Assembly (NCBI GenBank): GCA_050084515.1
Contig: CM114272.1
Location: forward strand, 29,512,001-29,576,000
Reading direction: 5' to 3'
Length of the DNA: 64,000 nt
Source of the DNA: Blasia pusilla
Lineage: Eukaryota > Marchantiophyta > Marchantiopsida > Blasiales
The translations under genes were made by a program, and so were the position numbers. Position 1 is the first letter of the stretch; every line of letters starts with the position of its first letter. The notes beneath the pieces are model-generated. The model was not told the origin of the DNA. It did not search any database and saw only the letters and a program-made list of their open reading frames with translations. This document shows positions 47,860 to 61,480 of this stretch, one piece after another.

Positions 47860-48378
47860 AAAATAAGATCCAATCTCTCTCACAACACCATAGTTCTCAC
47901 ATGTGTGCACTCTCACATGTCTCTCTCAATGTCAAACCAAATCCACTCTCCTAATGAGAGGCTTGGGTTACACACACAAACCAAGCAAGACCATAGCTCC
48001 ACCGCCTCATGCCAAGAGGTTCAACAAAGAGAGAATGAGCTCTCAAACTCTCTCTCTCCTTGAGGTATACCCCTCCCCTCTCCCAAGCTCTCTCCATGGT
48101 AACCTATGCTCCCAAGTCACCTCCTTGGCGCTTGACCTGATGTAGGAGGTCAAGGGACACTTACCAAAAATATAAATTCGATCATATACTCAAAATGGTA
48201 CTTGCCTAAAATAGTAAGTTCCTCAATATGACTCCAAATGAGCTGAAACGAAGGGGAAACCTACTCTCTCATGTTTCCCGGGGCCTCAACAGGTCATCCT
48301 CGACCTACTGAGCCTGTCCTCCACTACTCACGAAGACGCTCTACTAGATCTCACCGATATATCCTAAAAGACGTGACA
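47860..48378 (-). repeat. 5' LTR of the retroelement (about 519 bp, lacks the terminal segment)
   Basis: It begins TGTCACGTCTTTTAGG at 48378 on the minus strand and runs in step with the 3' LTR, but stops after GGATCTTATTTTA, so the about 130 bp that end the other LTRs are missing. ATTG of the target site follows at 48379. Confidence 0.85.
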
Positions 48379-49341
48379 ATTGTTTTCTTCTTATTAAATT
48401 TCATATATCGCATAGATGTTAATACCAAAAGTTTTGAAATTCATATATTGTAGTTAATGTCCGTGTCCATGGAAGAATATTTCAAATAGTATGTATTGTG
48501 GCCATTTCAAGATGTAAAATCCATTTTATAATATAAATCAATAACATTCCATAAAAGAAAAGAGTCGAGAAATAATTCCAAGGCGACGAACAAAACCAAT
48601 TCAAGTAACTACTAGACATCCCACTGTAGCACTAATAATTGGTAAGACATTTTATTAATAAATAATTTTCCATGTTTATTTCTAAGCACTGGAAAACATG
48701 CATATTTACATTGATTTTGAGGGATTGATTTGACATTTTATAAATGAAATATTTTCCATATAATATATTACTAAGCACTAGAAAGCATGTGTACATTTTT
48801 AGATCCACTTTATTATAATAACAAACCTCAAAAGAGGACAAAGAAAGGTACTAACATCTCAAAAGAGGAGGAGTCAAAAATTGCATAATGGAATGCGAAA
48901 GGAAAATAACAACTAACCACCACAAACACCAACTCAACTAGTTATATGATTGATGGTATTGATAGACTGAAACAAATATGACAAGAACACTAGAGGTTGG
49001 ATGATGCGAGCGACTCCCCATCACTTCTCCGCGAAGTATCAATGCCAAAGCTTGTGCACGTTACAAACCACTTAGATTTATTGTCGAACACCTCTCCGTT
49101 TGACCCATGACACTTGGATGACAAAAAAGTATTTCTCATTATAAAAACAATTTGAATTTTGACACCCTTCTATACACTAACAAAAACTATTCAAACACGT
49201 TTTTATTTGTGGAACCTTATTACTAAAGATTATTGGAGGTATTGAAATAGAAACCAAGTGGATGAGGTTAAGAAAGTGTGTACGTGTCCTTCCTACGCAG
49301 ACGCACCGATCGTTCGTGGGGGGATGTCTGGAGCGAGTTTT
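48379..49341. other. AT-rich spacer, no gene recognised
   Basis: Probably the continuation of the DNA (possibly the second Helitron) into which the retroelement at 37095-48378 inserted. No coding motif or Helitron 3' end could be identified. GC content rises from about 49.25 kb towards the next gene. Confidence 0.5.
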
Positions 49342-49520
49342 GGGAGCTTCGCATTCGCATTCGCATTCATTCATTGTTTTCAGAGGCCAAAATCTGACAG
49401 TGCAGCGATGGGAGCTTCGCCTTCGCATTCGCATTCGCATTCATTGTTCGCAAATCTGTGCGAGTTTCATGGCAGAGGCCAAAACTCACTGACAGTGCAG
49501 CGATGGGAGCTTCGAGCGCG
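49342..49520. repeat. Tandem duplication with GCATTC hexamers upstream of the PC-esterase-like gene
   Basis: GGGAGCTTCGC.TTCGCATTC ... CAGAGGCCAAAA..., GACAGTGCAGCGAT occurs at 49342-49409 and again, about 27 bases longer, at 49410-49504; a third start (GGGAGCTTCG) follows at 49505. Each unit holds three GCATTC hexamers. The position, 0.6 kb before the start codon, suggests promoter or 5' UTR. Confidence 0.85.
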
Positions 49521-50078
49521 CGAGCGACGGCGGATGTGAGGGATTGCGCGCACGAACTGGAGCGGAGACGAGCAGACTCCATTGATTCTCGCCTTCTTCG
49601 GATGACGATCACAGTGGTCGTGTTCCATGGGCGGGACATGGGCGCAAGTCACGGAGTTCGAGCACGAACGGCAGAAATCATGGGGGTGCAACTGTCTGCG
49701 GTCGAGCTATGGAGCACGGGGGAGAAGTCGTGGACTACACGCGATGAAGGAGGTGACAGGGTCGTGGTCCTGTCTGAATCCCGTGGGCTTTTCCTGATCG
49801 CGCGATCGAGGCCCTGTGCGCATGCGAGCGCGGGTCATGCTGAAGAATGGGCTGATTTCTCTGTCCAGTCGATCGGAACGGCGGCGCTCTGCTGCTGCTG
49901 CTATAACTCGAGATTTCATGGGTGGCCGGGTTGAAATTGATTAAAGCTGCGTTTGGACTCCACGAAGAGGGGAGAAATCGATGCGACAGGGCGAGAAGAT
50001 TGGACCGAGAGAGCTTTTGATGCGTGTGCAGACGCAAGGAGACGGGGCGCTGGGAGGAATTGAGCGCGGAGGTCGAGC

Positions 50079-50452
50079 ATGAAGATGGTTACTACGGATG
50101 CAACGGGTGTTCGGCAGAGGCACGGGGATTCCAATCGCGCGAGCGACTCATGGACTCTGACGTTTAGGATTGCGATTCCCAAGCCGCGCCACTGGCTGGC
50201 CGGCATTACATGCCTCGGAGTGCTCTTCGTGGTGTACTTCTCGGGAACGCTGTTGCTGGGAAGCAACGACGCCCCGGATGACATCCTGTCGGCTCCGCTC
50301 GCGGACTCGGAGAATGATGCGGAGACTCTTCCCAGTCCCAGCGCTTACGACACGCAATTGGTATCGCTGGATCCCGATGTGCCTTTCATCCGGGGCACTT
50401 TCATCAGAGGTGGCACAGCCGTTTCAAGATTTCATGCCTATCTTCAATGCTT

Positions 50453-50502
<50 letters not shown>

Positions 50503-53500
50503 GTGAGAATCAATGATATTACATTATGCGCGTATTCGTTCTCTCTCTCGCATTTGAGTCGAATGAGTCGCTCGCCATTCTTGTGCTACGATCAGCTCGA
50601 GCTCAGCGGCGAGTCCGCCCTGTCAGTGAATGTATCTGATCGCCGACAGAAGAAGACTTTTCTAACCTCTCACTGGAGAAGAACCGAGTGCACGCTTCAT
50701 GATCAAGTGGTCTCAATTGTATATATCGGCCTGCTATGCGGCAGACCGAGGGTCAGAAACTCGAAACCAGAGCAATCTCAGCCGAGAATCCGAATGGTTA
50801 TTCATGGCTCCTACTTTTTCTGACAGTAGTTTGGTGGCCGGCTTCAGTGAATCAGGATACTGGAAGTATGATCCGACACCGCGGCCCCTTCCGTGGAACG
50901 ATGTGGGGGAGCACTATCTTTCCGTCTGCGATGAACGCCACTGGGGGATGCATGGCGATCAGGCGGACCTCGTCGCATCGAACGAAGATCTTGGTCCTTG
51001 GAGAGTGAGTAATCTCTGCCTTGAGAATCATCAATCTATCACCATTTAAAGCAGAGCCTGCGACATCTTCGCACTGTCACGGATCTCGTGGTCGCCTCTG
51101 CTTGCTCCTATGAATCCGGAGCTGCTGCTTGCATCGGTAGCCAGTAAAGCTCGGGATTATATGCTGCGTGACAGTAAAAAGATCCTTGAACCTGAACCTC
51201 TACAAGTCGAGATTCATTCAGGCCGCGCAGATAATTGCAGAGTAGGATCTAATTACGATCGCATTGTCGACCCTTCTGTTGAATTAAAGGTGCGGGAGGA
51301 GCTGAAATGGGTGTGGCAGACCAACGACACCTGCCCGCTTCTTCCAGTCAACAGAGATGACCTATGTCGGTACGTCCACATCCTCACGTCCTGTTTCTCA
51401 TTTCTCCGAACGCATCTTTTCAAGCTTTCACAACCGCAGAATTGGAAACTCGATCACGCGCGGCGAGGTTAGATCCTGCCAAATTTTGCCTCCTCAATGC
51501 CATCAGTGGAAGAACGTTCTCATCGCCCTGGACGCACGAGAAACCGTGTACCGATGAGATCAAGGAAGAGACGGAAAGCGAGCATCAAGGAAGAGACGGA
51601 AAGCGCCACCGTTTTAGGCGTTGAAATCGAAAATGTCTAAACTGGCTGCGGAACAGGTGGTGGTGCCGTGGATGAAGATGAGAAATGCGGGCGAGTTTTA
51701 TCAGGACAGCTCCTGGAACTTGGGGAATGTCAGCCTGGCTATCCTCGATTTTGCTCGAGGATAGGCAGGTTGCAGGCTCAAGGGCAAAATCACCGAAAGT
51801 AGATCTAGAAATGACGGCAGATTTGGAGGAAAGGCGGGCATATCCGACGGAATCAGCACAGGAAGCGAAGAACGTAAGGAGTCGAATTGGGAGGAAGCCT
51901 CGATCGATCACCGGAGAATGAACTGAGGATTTCCGCTTTGATTCATGCGAAGGGGACCGAGGCCTTTCTTACAGTCGTCGGGTTTAATAGCGGTGTCCTT
52001 GACAGTCCTCCGTGGTTGTGCAGACGGATAGGACCGAAGAGGAACGTGATGGTGGTAGGAGACGCGGTGAATCAAGCGCTCTCATTTTCACTGATGAACC
52101 ACCTGATCACCAACGGAACCGGATACGAGAAATTCAGCGGAAACACACGAAGTACCGACGGTATTTACGAGATGTGCGGCGACATCTTCGGCACTGGAAA
52201 CGGATTCAAAGTATCCTTTGTTCGCAACGACCGCCTGTCTCTCGTGGACAGCCCTGTGGGCGAAGATGAGTACGCCTTCATCGAGCATCCGTGGATCGAC
52301 CTCGTGGAGAAGCACGACGCCCAGATCTTGCTGCTTAATCGCGGAGTGCACTACGAGAACGACGACATCTACGAAGCCGCTCTTCGGGAGGCATTCGCAA
52401 GTTTGAAGGCGCGCTATCCTGCTCTTCAAGTCATCTACCGCAACACACCACCCGGTAAGATCACGTGCCGCTTCTCTCATAGCTTCCACCTTCCCTCACG
52501 CACATCGCATCGTCTCGCTGATTCTCCGCAGCATCAACTTTCCGGTTGTAGAAACCATGGGATATTTACGGTTCTTCAGTCGCGATTTTGTCGTCTCCTC
52601 CCCACACAGGATCGATTGCCACCTCCTGCAGATCGATCGAGCTCTGTTGGATGCAACTTCCTGGTCATCGTGTGAGAAAATTCGCAGCACAAAGCGCAAC
52701 AGCCTTTGCTGAAATTGCTAAGCTGCAAACACCAGAGCCGCTCCTCACGCTCAGTAGCCTAGGCTGCTGCACTCGTAAGCACCGTGCGGATCCCGATCAG
52801 GCAAGGTAGATGTTGCTCTGATGAGTTTTCTTGGTCGATGCCTGGAACCTCCGCACCAACGCTCTTTATGGCCAGAGCTCGCACTCCATATGACAGTCTC
52901 CCTCCTCTCACACGGGACTTGCTCACTTGACTTGCTCTCGATCTCCATCGCCACTGCGCCAAGTTCTCGTAAATTGACACAACTCGTTCAGAGATTTAGC
53001 GCTGGTTTTGTCTGCCCTCGAAGCATATGATGCAAAGGGTTTAGATACGAGTCCGTTTCTGACATCTCGGGATCGATGTGCTTCGTCCTCCTCGTACGCC
53101 GATTGTTCAATTCGAGTGTCCGAGATTGGAGCCCATTTGTGAAGTCTCACTGTTGGCTTGGATTGGTTGGACGCGCAGGGCACTTCAACTGCACCACCGC
53201 CGTGAATGTTCCTCCATTGCGGGAGCGGCAGGAGTTCGGGTGGGACGGCGAGAAGTACCCTGACCACTTCTCATGGGGAGCATTCCAGCGTCAAAATGCT
53301 CTGGCGAAGCAGATCGTGGAAGAGTTCCAGTACGTGTACTTGGACGTGGACACCATGCTGAGCCTGAGAGCGGACGGGCACCCCGCCGAAACAGATTGCT
53401 TGCGCTACTGCGCGCCCGGACCCCTCGACGTCGCGGTGCAGCTCTTGTACAATATCCTCCCTTTTCTGTACCCCATTCATGGCTGTAGATGCCAAGGGCC

Positions 53501-53591
53501 GGGCTCCGATGCGCCCCAATCGGGCCCGCAGCAGCACTTCCAACTCTGCTCGCAATATTGCGAGCTCATGAAACCACCGCAATCCAGGTGA
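50079..53591 (+). CDS. PC-esterase/TBL-like (SGNH fold) type II membrane protein, catalytic residues lost
   Basis: Five exons that keep phase: 50079-50455, 50827-51004, 51290-51369, 52024-52454, 53179-53591; 1479 nt, 492 aa. Residues about 38-61 form one hydrophobic anchor (HWLAGITCLGVLFVVYFSG), so the protein is probably a Golgi type II membrane protein. SESGYWKYDP, CDERHWG and ELKWVWQTNDTC precede the SGNH block NVMVVGDAVNQ (G224-D225-A226), then ILLLNRGVHY, VIYRNTPPG and WGAFQRQNALAK, and RADGHPAETDCLRYCAPGPLD near 419-440. TBL-type O-acetyltransferases use Ser of GDS and Asp/His of a DxxH motif; here the Ser is Ala226 and the His is Arg431, while Asp428 remains. Acetyl transfer to wall polysaccharide is the family role, but this product is predicted to be inactive as an esterase or transferase. 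The first donor (CAG|GTCTCT) runs straight into a CT repeat. The start could lie at another ATG. Confidence 0.8.
50457..50499. repeat. (CT)n microsatellite at a splice donor
   Basis: About 21 CT units begin directly at the donor of intron 1 of the PC-esterase-like gene, so repeat length changes could affect splicing. Confidence 0.95.
52665..52965 (+). repeat. Dispersed repeat inside intron 4, shared with 58550-58860
   Basis: AAATTCGCAGCACAAAGCGCAACAGC...GCTGAAATTGCTAAGCTG..., GGATCCCGATCAGG.AA, GTAGATG, and CTTGGTCGATGCCTGGAACCTCCGCAC.AACGC recur in the same order at 58.55-58.86 kb, with about a quarter of positions changed. The 58-kb copy is open as a reading frame; this one is broken. Confidence 0.75.
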
Positions 53592-54170
53592 CCTCTTGTA
53601 ATCTATAAAGCTTAATTTGCCGCAACTGTGCGCTCTTGTTTCATTTCTTCCCGGGATCTCTGGGACTCCGTCAGTGCCCGTGCATGTACTGCTCGAAATT
53701 GCCACACCACCGATCTCCCCTCGCGATATCGTGCGTGAACTCCTACAGGAATCCGAGTGGCATATCTCATCCGTGAGAGCTCCGTTCAACGTCTACAGAC
53801 GTGCGCTCTTGTCTGATCCCTTCCCGGAATGCCTAGGGAGTCGGTGTGTGTGTTCATTCATCTACCGCTCAAAATTGCCACCACGAATCTCCTCTCTCTG
53901 CCCGCGATGTTGCCGACTCCCGGAATCACCGTGCAGGAGACGTCTTGTATACAGTCGATCTACTGAGCTTCACTCGCCACAGGCGTGTGCTCTAGTTTCT
54001 CTTCTTCCCGGGATCGCTGGAGAGTCGGTGTGTGTTCGCCAACACGAATCTCCCCTCGCGATGCTGGGAACTCCTGAAACCCTCGTAACAAATTCGTAAA
54101 GCTTCATTCGTTCGCCACAGATCTCTTCCCGGGATCGCCACGGACTCGACGGGTCTCCGTCCTTCCACCG
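53592..54170. repeat. Degenerate tandem repeat downstream of the PC-esterase-like gene
   Basis: A unit of roughly 100-200 bases recurs at least three times: (TA)AAGCTT.A.TTGCC.CA...TGCTCT.GTTTC, CTTCCCGGGATC.C, GTCGGTGTGTGTTC, CACGAATCTCC.CTCGCGAT. Starts are near 53607, 53793, 53966 and 54092. It begins 16 bases after the stop codon, so part of it may be 3' UTR. Confidence 0.65.
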
Positions 54171-58470
<4,300 letters not shown>

Positions 58471-58480
58471 GTAAAGCAGG

Positions 58481-58918
58481 ATGGGAACACAACTAAGCTC
58501 TTGCTCCTTGTATGATGATGGGGATGAAACCTCTAGTCATTACTTGGTTTCCTATGCAAAATTCACAACACACAGAGCAAGAGCATATGCTGATATTGCT
58601 AAGCTGGTAACACTAGAATTGTTCAACACATTCCGTAGCCTTGATTCATTGCCCAAAGTTGTTGCACTGGTAAGTAATGTCTATTGGGGATCCCAATCAG
58701 GTAAAGTAGATGGTGTAGTGAAGAGTTTCTTGGTTGACACTTGGAATCTCCGCACAAACACGTTGTTTGGTCAGCACTCACACTATTTGAGAGTGTCTCC
58801 CTTCTCTCATATGGTACCTTCTTTACTTGCTCCTCCCTCTACACCCATCCCAGTCTCAAGCACCGTCCAACCAGGTCGCGGGGTCTATGGTCGCAAGGCT
58901 ACGACAGGCACTACTTAA
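58481..58918 (+). pseudogene. Open coding-like fragment, repeat-derived, family unknown
   Basis: 145 open codons with blocks such as RARAYADIAKLVTLELF, ALVSNVYWGSQSGKVDGVV, LVDTWNLRTNTLFGQHSHYLRVSPF. The DNA of about 58550-58860 is repeated in diverged form in intron 4 of the PC-esterase-like gene (52665-52965). The conserved reading suggests a protein-coding source, host gene or transposon, but I do not recognise it. It ends within the palindrome at 58913-58977. Confidence 0.35.
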
Positions 58919-58977
58919 TGAGTAGAGTCTCTCTCTCTCTCTTCAAGAGAGAGAGAGAGAGACTCTACTCATTAAGT
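58913..58977. repeat. Perfect 65-base palindrome
   Basis: 32-base arms with a single central base: ACTTAATGAGTAGAGTCTC... followed by its exact reverse complement, the inner part being a CT/AG run. Confidence 0.95.
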
Positions 58978-60170
58978 AAGTGCCCATAAGTCAATCATCA
59001 AGCTTCCAAAGTCAAAAATCAATGTATAATATAAATACATAATGAAAGTACTCCATGAAGTATATGGCGGGATACTAGTATATCACAAGTACCAAGAGAG
59101 ATAAAGGTGGTAAACCTATTAAATATTCCGTTCAATAAAAATGAACAAAACATCCCTTTTAGAAAACTACATTGGGATGGTTCGAAGCAATCCTATGGTG
59201 ATTGATATAAATCAAGTTATGGCCTTTTTTTGTTTCCAAACTTATAGTAGATATCCCATTGGGGTGAAAATGATAATATGTTATGAACACCAAAAGGATG
59301 ACATCGTCGTTTCACATTTGAAGTTATATTTTTAATAATTTTCTAAGAAAAAGGAAAGAAAAGAGGACCTCCCATGTGGTCCGTATGGGGATGGGAACTT
59401 ATTAGTTGCCATTAGAGTAGTTATGTTGACAAATATCAAGCATTGTATGCAGAGAAGAATAAAGGCATGAGAATCATGATGAGACAAATTTGACCACAAA
59501 CTATTTCCAAAACATAGGCGCTAAAGCAAAAAGAACAAATATATGTCGTAAGAGCATAACTAGATATCGGATGAGAATCAAAGTGAGAGAAATGTTTGGC
59601 AATTAAATCCACTTCTATTGATTTTAAGGACACAAATTTATTTATCTAGCATCCAATGACATACCCAAATGGATTTGGAACTGTCTTGTTCTTAATTCAT
59701 GACACCCAATCAAAAATTGTGTGGTATATTATGTTTAATTCATTAATTTTAAAACCCTTTTAGTGTTGACACATATCATTTAAAAATAATTTAATTAAGA
59801 AGAAACTAGAAGCTCTATCCACCCGTGCAACATACTAATATAAAGTTATGTTGCCATTCCAAAGAGGATTTTCCCATCTTCTGGACATTAATTCTTCTTC
59901 GCGAACAAAATAGAATAAATTGGCGCCACCCAAAGGAGGCCTTCCTTACAATAAAGGTTTCAATTTCGGTTGAAAAAAATGCAAAACATTTTTATTACAT
60001 GATAAGAAAAAGATTATGGAAACTCGTCCTCTTTCCCACGGGCCTTCAAGGTAACCCGAAAACGAGGGTTTCCAAAAGAGATTCCCGAATGCATCCAAGG
60101 AGTTCATAATAGCCAACTGTCGGCTTTAAAAAAGCGTTAAGTTATATAAAAGGTGAGCACTTAGCACAAG
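58978..60170. other. AT-rich spacer upstream of the tRNA gene
   Basis: No coding domain recognised. Just before the tRNA, GTTATATAAAAGG (about 60140-60152) and CACAAGG (about 60165) resemble the TATA-like and CAA elements often found upstream of plant tRNA genes. Confidence 0.5.
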
Positions 60171-60252
60171 GCGGACGTGCCGGAGTGGTTAACGGGATTG
60201 ACTCGAAATCAATTGGGCTATGCCCGCGCAGGTTCGAATCCTGCCGTCCGCG
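60171..60252 (+). tRNA. tRNA-Ser (anticodon CGA)
   Basis: 82 bases. The acceptor stem GCGGACG (60171-60177) pairs with CGTCCGC (60245-60251), with discriminator G at 60252. Box A-like TGCCGGAGTGGTTAACGGG and box B GGTTCGAATCC are present. The anticodon loop CTCGAAA, closed by ATTGA/TCAAT, gives CGA, which reads UCG serine codons. The long variable arm (TGGGCTATGCCCGCG) is typical of class II tRNA-Ser. There is no intron. A TTTT run at 60253-60256 should terminate RNA polymerase III. The sequence resembles cytosolic plant tRNA-Ser genes. Confidence 0.97.
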
Positions 60253-61480
60253 TTTTGCAGTCCCATTATGCTGGTTCTTTTAATGGTTAATGATATAACC
60301 AGCATAATCTGGTTCTACTACCACTTACGTCTTTAACATATGGAGCTCTCTGTCGCCATATCTGTGGGTTTTAACGGGACATAATCGGATGTTTGTCTTG
60401 GTATTTTCAACTAAACAATTTTGGAGATTTTCAACGGAATTATATTTTAGGGGTTGGAGTTTTTTCGATTTATTTTGGACAAATCATAAATTCCTGAATG
60501 TGGGTCGTAGGTGTGCATGCGGGTATATATTTTTGTTTCACATTAGGGCGAGGTTGGATAATACACCTCTAGTATCATGAGTCGTATCTAGATTTGGTTT
60601 GGTGTTAGAATTTCATTGTTAACTTTTGAATCCATCTCATGCTTTTGGTGAATTCTGATGATTTTCAAGATGGGATTCATTGTCCAAACTCTCTTGGAGA
60701 TCCTTTCCATAGAACTTGCACCCCTCCCTTTCTTTCCAAAAAGTATACCTTGGGCTTCTCTTTGCGATCCCCAACCTAAAGTATCAACTCAAAACTTTTG
60801 GTTTGTTAAATGATTTGTTCTCATGCGTTTGTCAATTTTTGGTGCATTGAAATGGATTTTCTTGCAATCTTTCCAACATCACCTTCCATGTCTTAAGCGC
60901 ATCTAAGTATGCTTCAATTCATCAACTATTCAATACCTAGCTAGATACGAGCATAGGAATTCTTACCTTCCATGCTAATTTACTACGAGGTCAGGAGATT
61001 AGCATTGTTGGTCTCTAAGGTTTCTCAAGTTCAATTCTCTACGGCTGCAGAAATTGTTTTTGAGGTAATCTGATAGCCACCACAATATCAGTATTAACGA
61101 GATAACAAACTAGTATTGATGTGGGTTTCCAAGGCTAGCAAGGACAAGATTTCCAGGTCTGGATGATGCAGTCTGCTGCGATTGCCAATCTACCTTCTCA
61201 TGTTATATTTTGCATTTGAGTGCACTCATGATGGCGAAGGCCCTAAACTGCCCATGATGGTGCATCCACCTTGAAGCGAACCTCCACCCATACACTTATA
61301 GAGGATTCATTAAGTGGGGATCTTTCCCACCATACCTGTTGGCTGCGCTCATTCTTCCAACACGAGAGATTACACAAACACTAGGTAAATACACACTGTG
61401 AAGCAAAGCCAGTTAGACATGAAATCTTGATTAATTATTTACACACGGCTTGCACTTGAGAATCATGTGGAAAACAACAG
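60253..61480. other. Spacer between the tRNA and the mTERF gene
   Basis: After the pol III terminator there is AT-rich DNA with no recognised gene. The segment nearest 61480 should hold the 3' UTR of the mTERF gene on the minus strand. Confidence 0.5.

Larger units (their letters stand above)
37095..48378 (-). mobile_element. Near-complete Ty3/gypsy retroelement with DNA methyltransferase and PHD finger
   Basis: Read on the minus strand: 5' LTR (48378-47860), leader, gag (46164-44795), protease region (about 44500-43750), DNA methyltransferase (about 43500-42450), RT and RNase H (41876-40690), integrase (about 40410-39240), PHD finger (39210-39070), polypurine tract (about 38899-38887), partial LTR (38886-38758) and 3' LTR (38755-37095, with a 1012-bp nested solo LTR). 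The bases ATTG stand directly outside both ends (37091-37094 and 48379-48382), a target-site duplication that fixes the boundaries. Without the nested insert the element is about 10.3 kb. Stops and frameshifts are scattered through every domain. No clear tRNA primer site was identified after the 5' LTR. Confidence 0.92.

Noticed and set aside
48590-48960. 3' end of the second Helitron (CTAG at about 48610 or 48942)
   Set aside because: Neither CTAG has a hairpin just before it, and the first is followed by A, not T.
51448-51475. Small exon RIGNSITRGE in the PC-esterase-like gene
   Set aside because: It fits the phase on the left, but direct splicing from 51369 to 52024 gives LCRRIGPKRNVMVVGD, which reads through the SGNH block as in the family.
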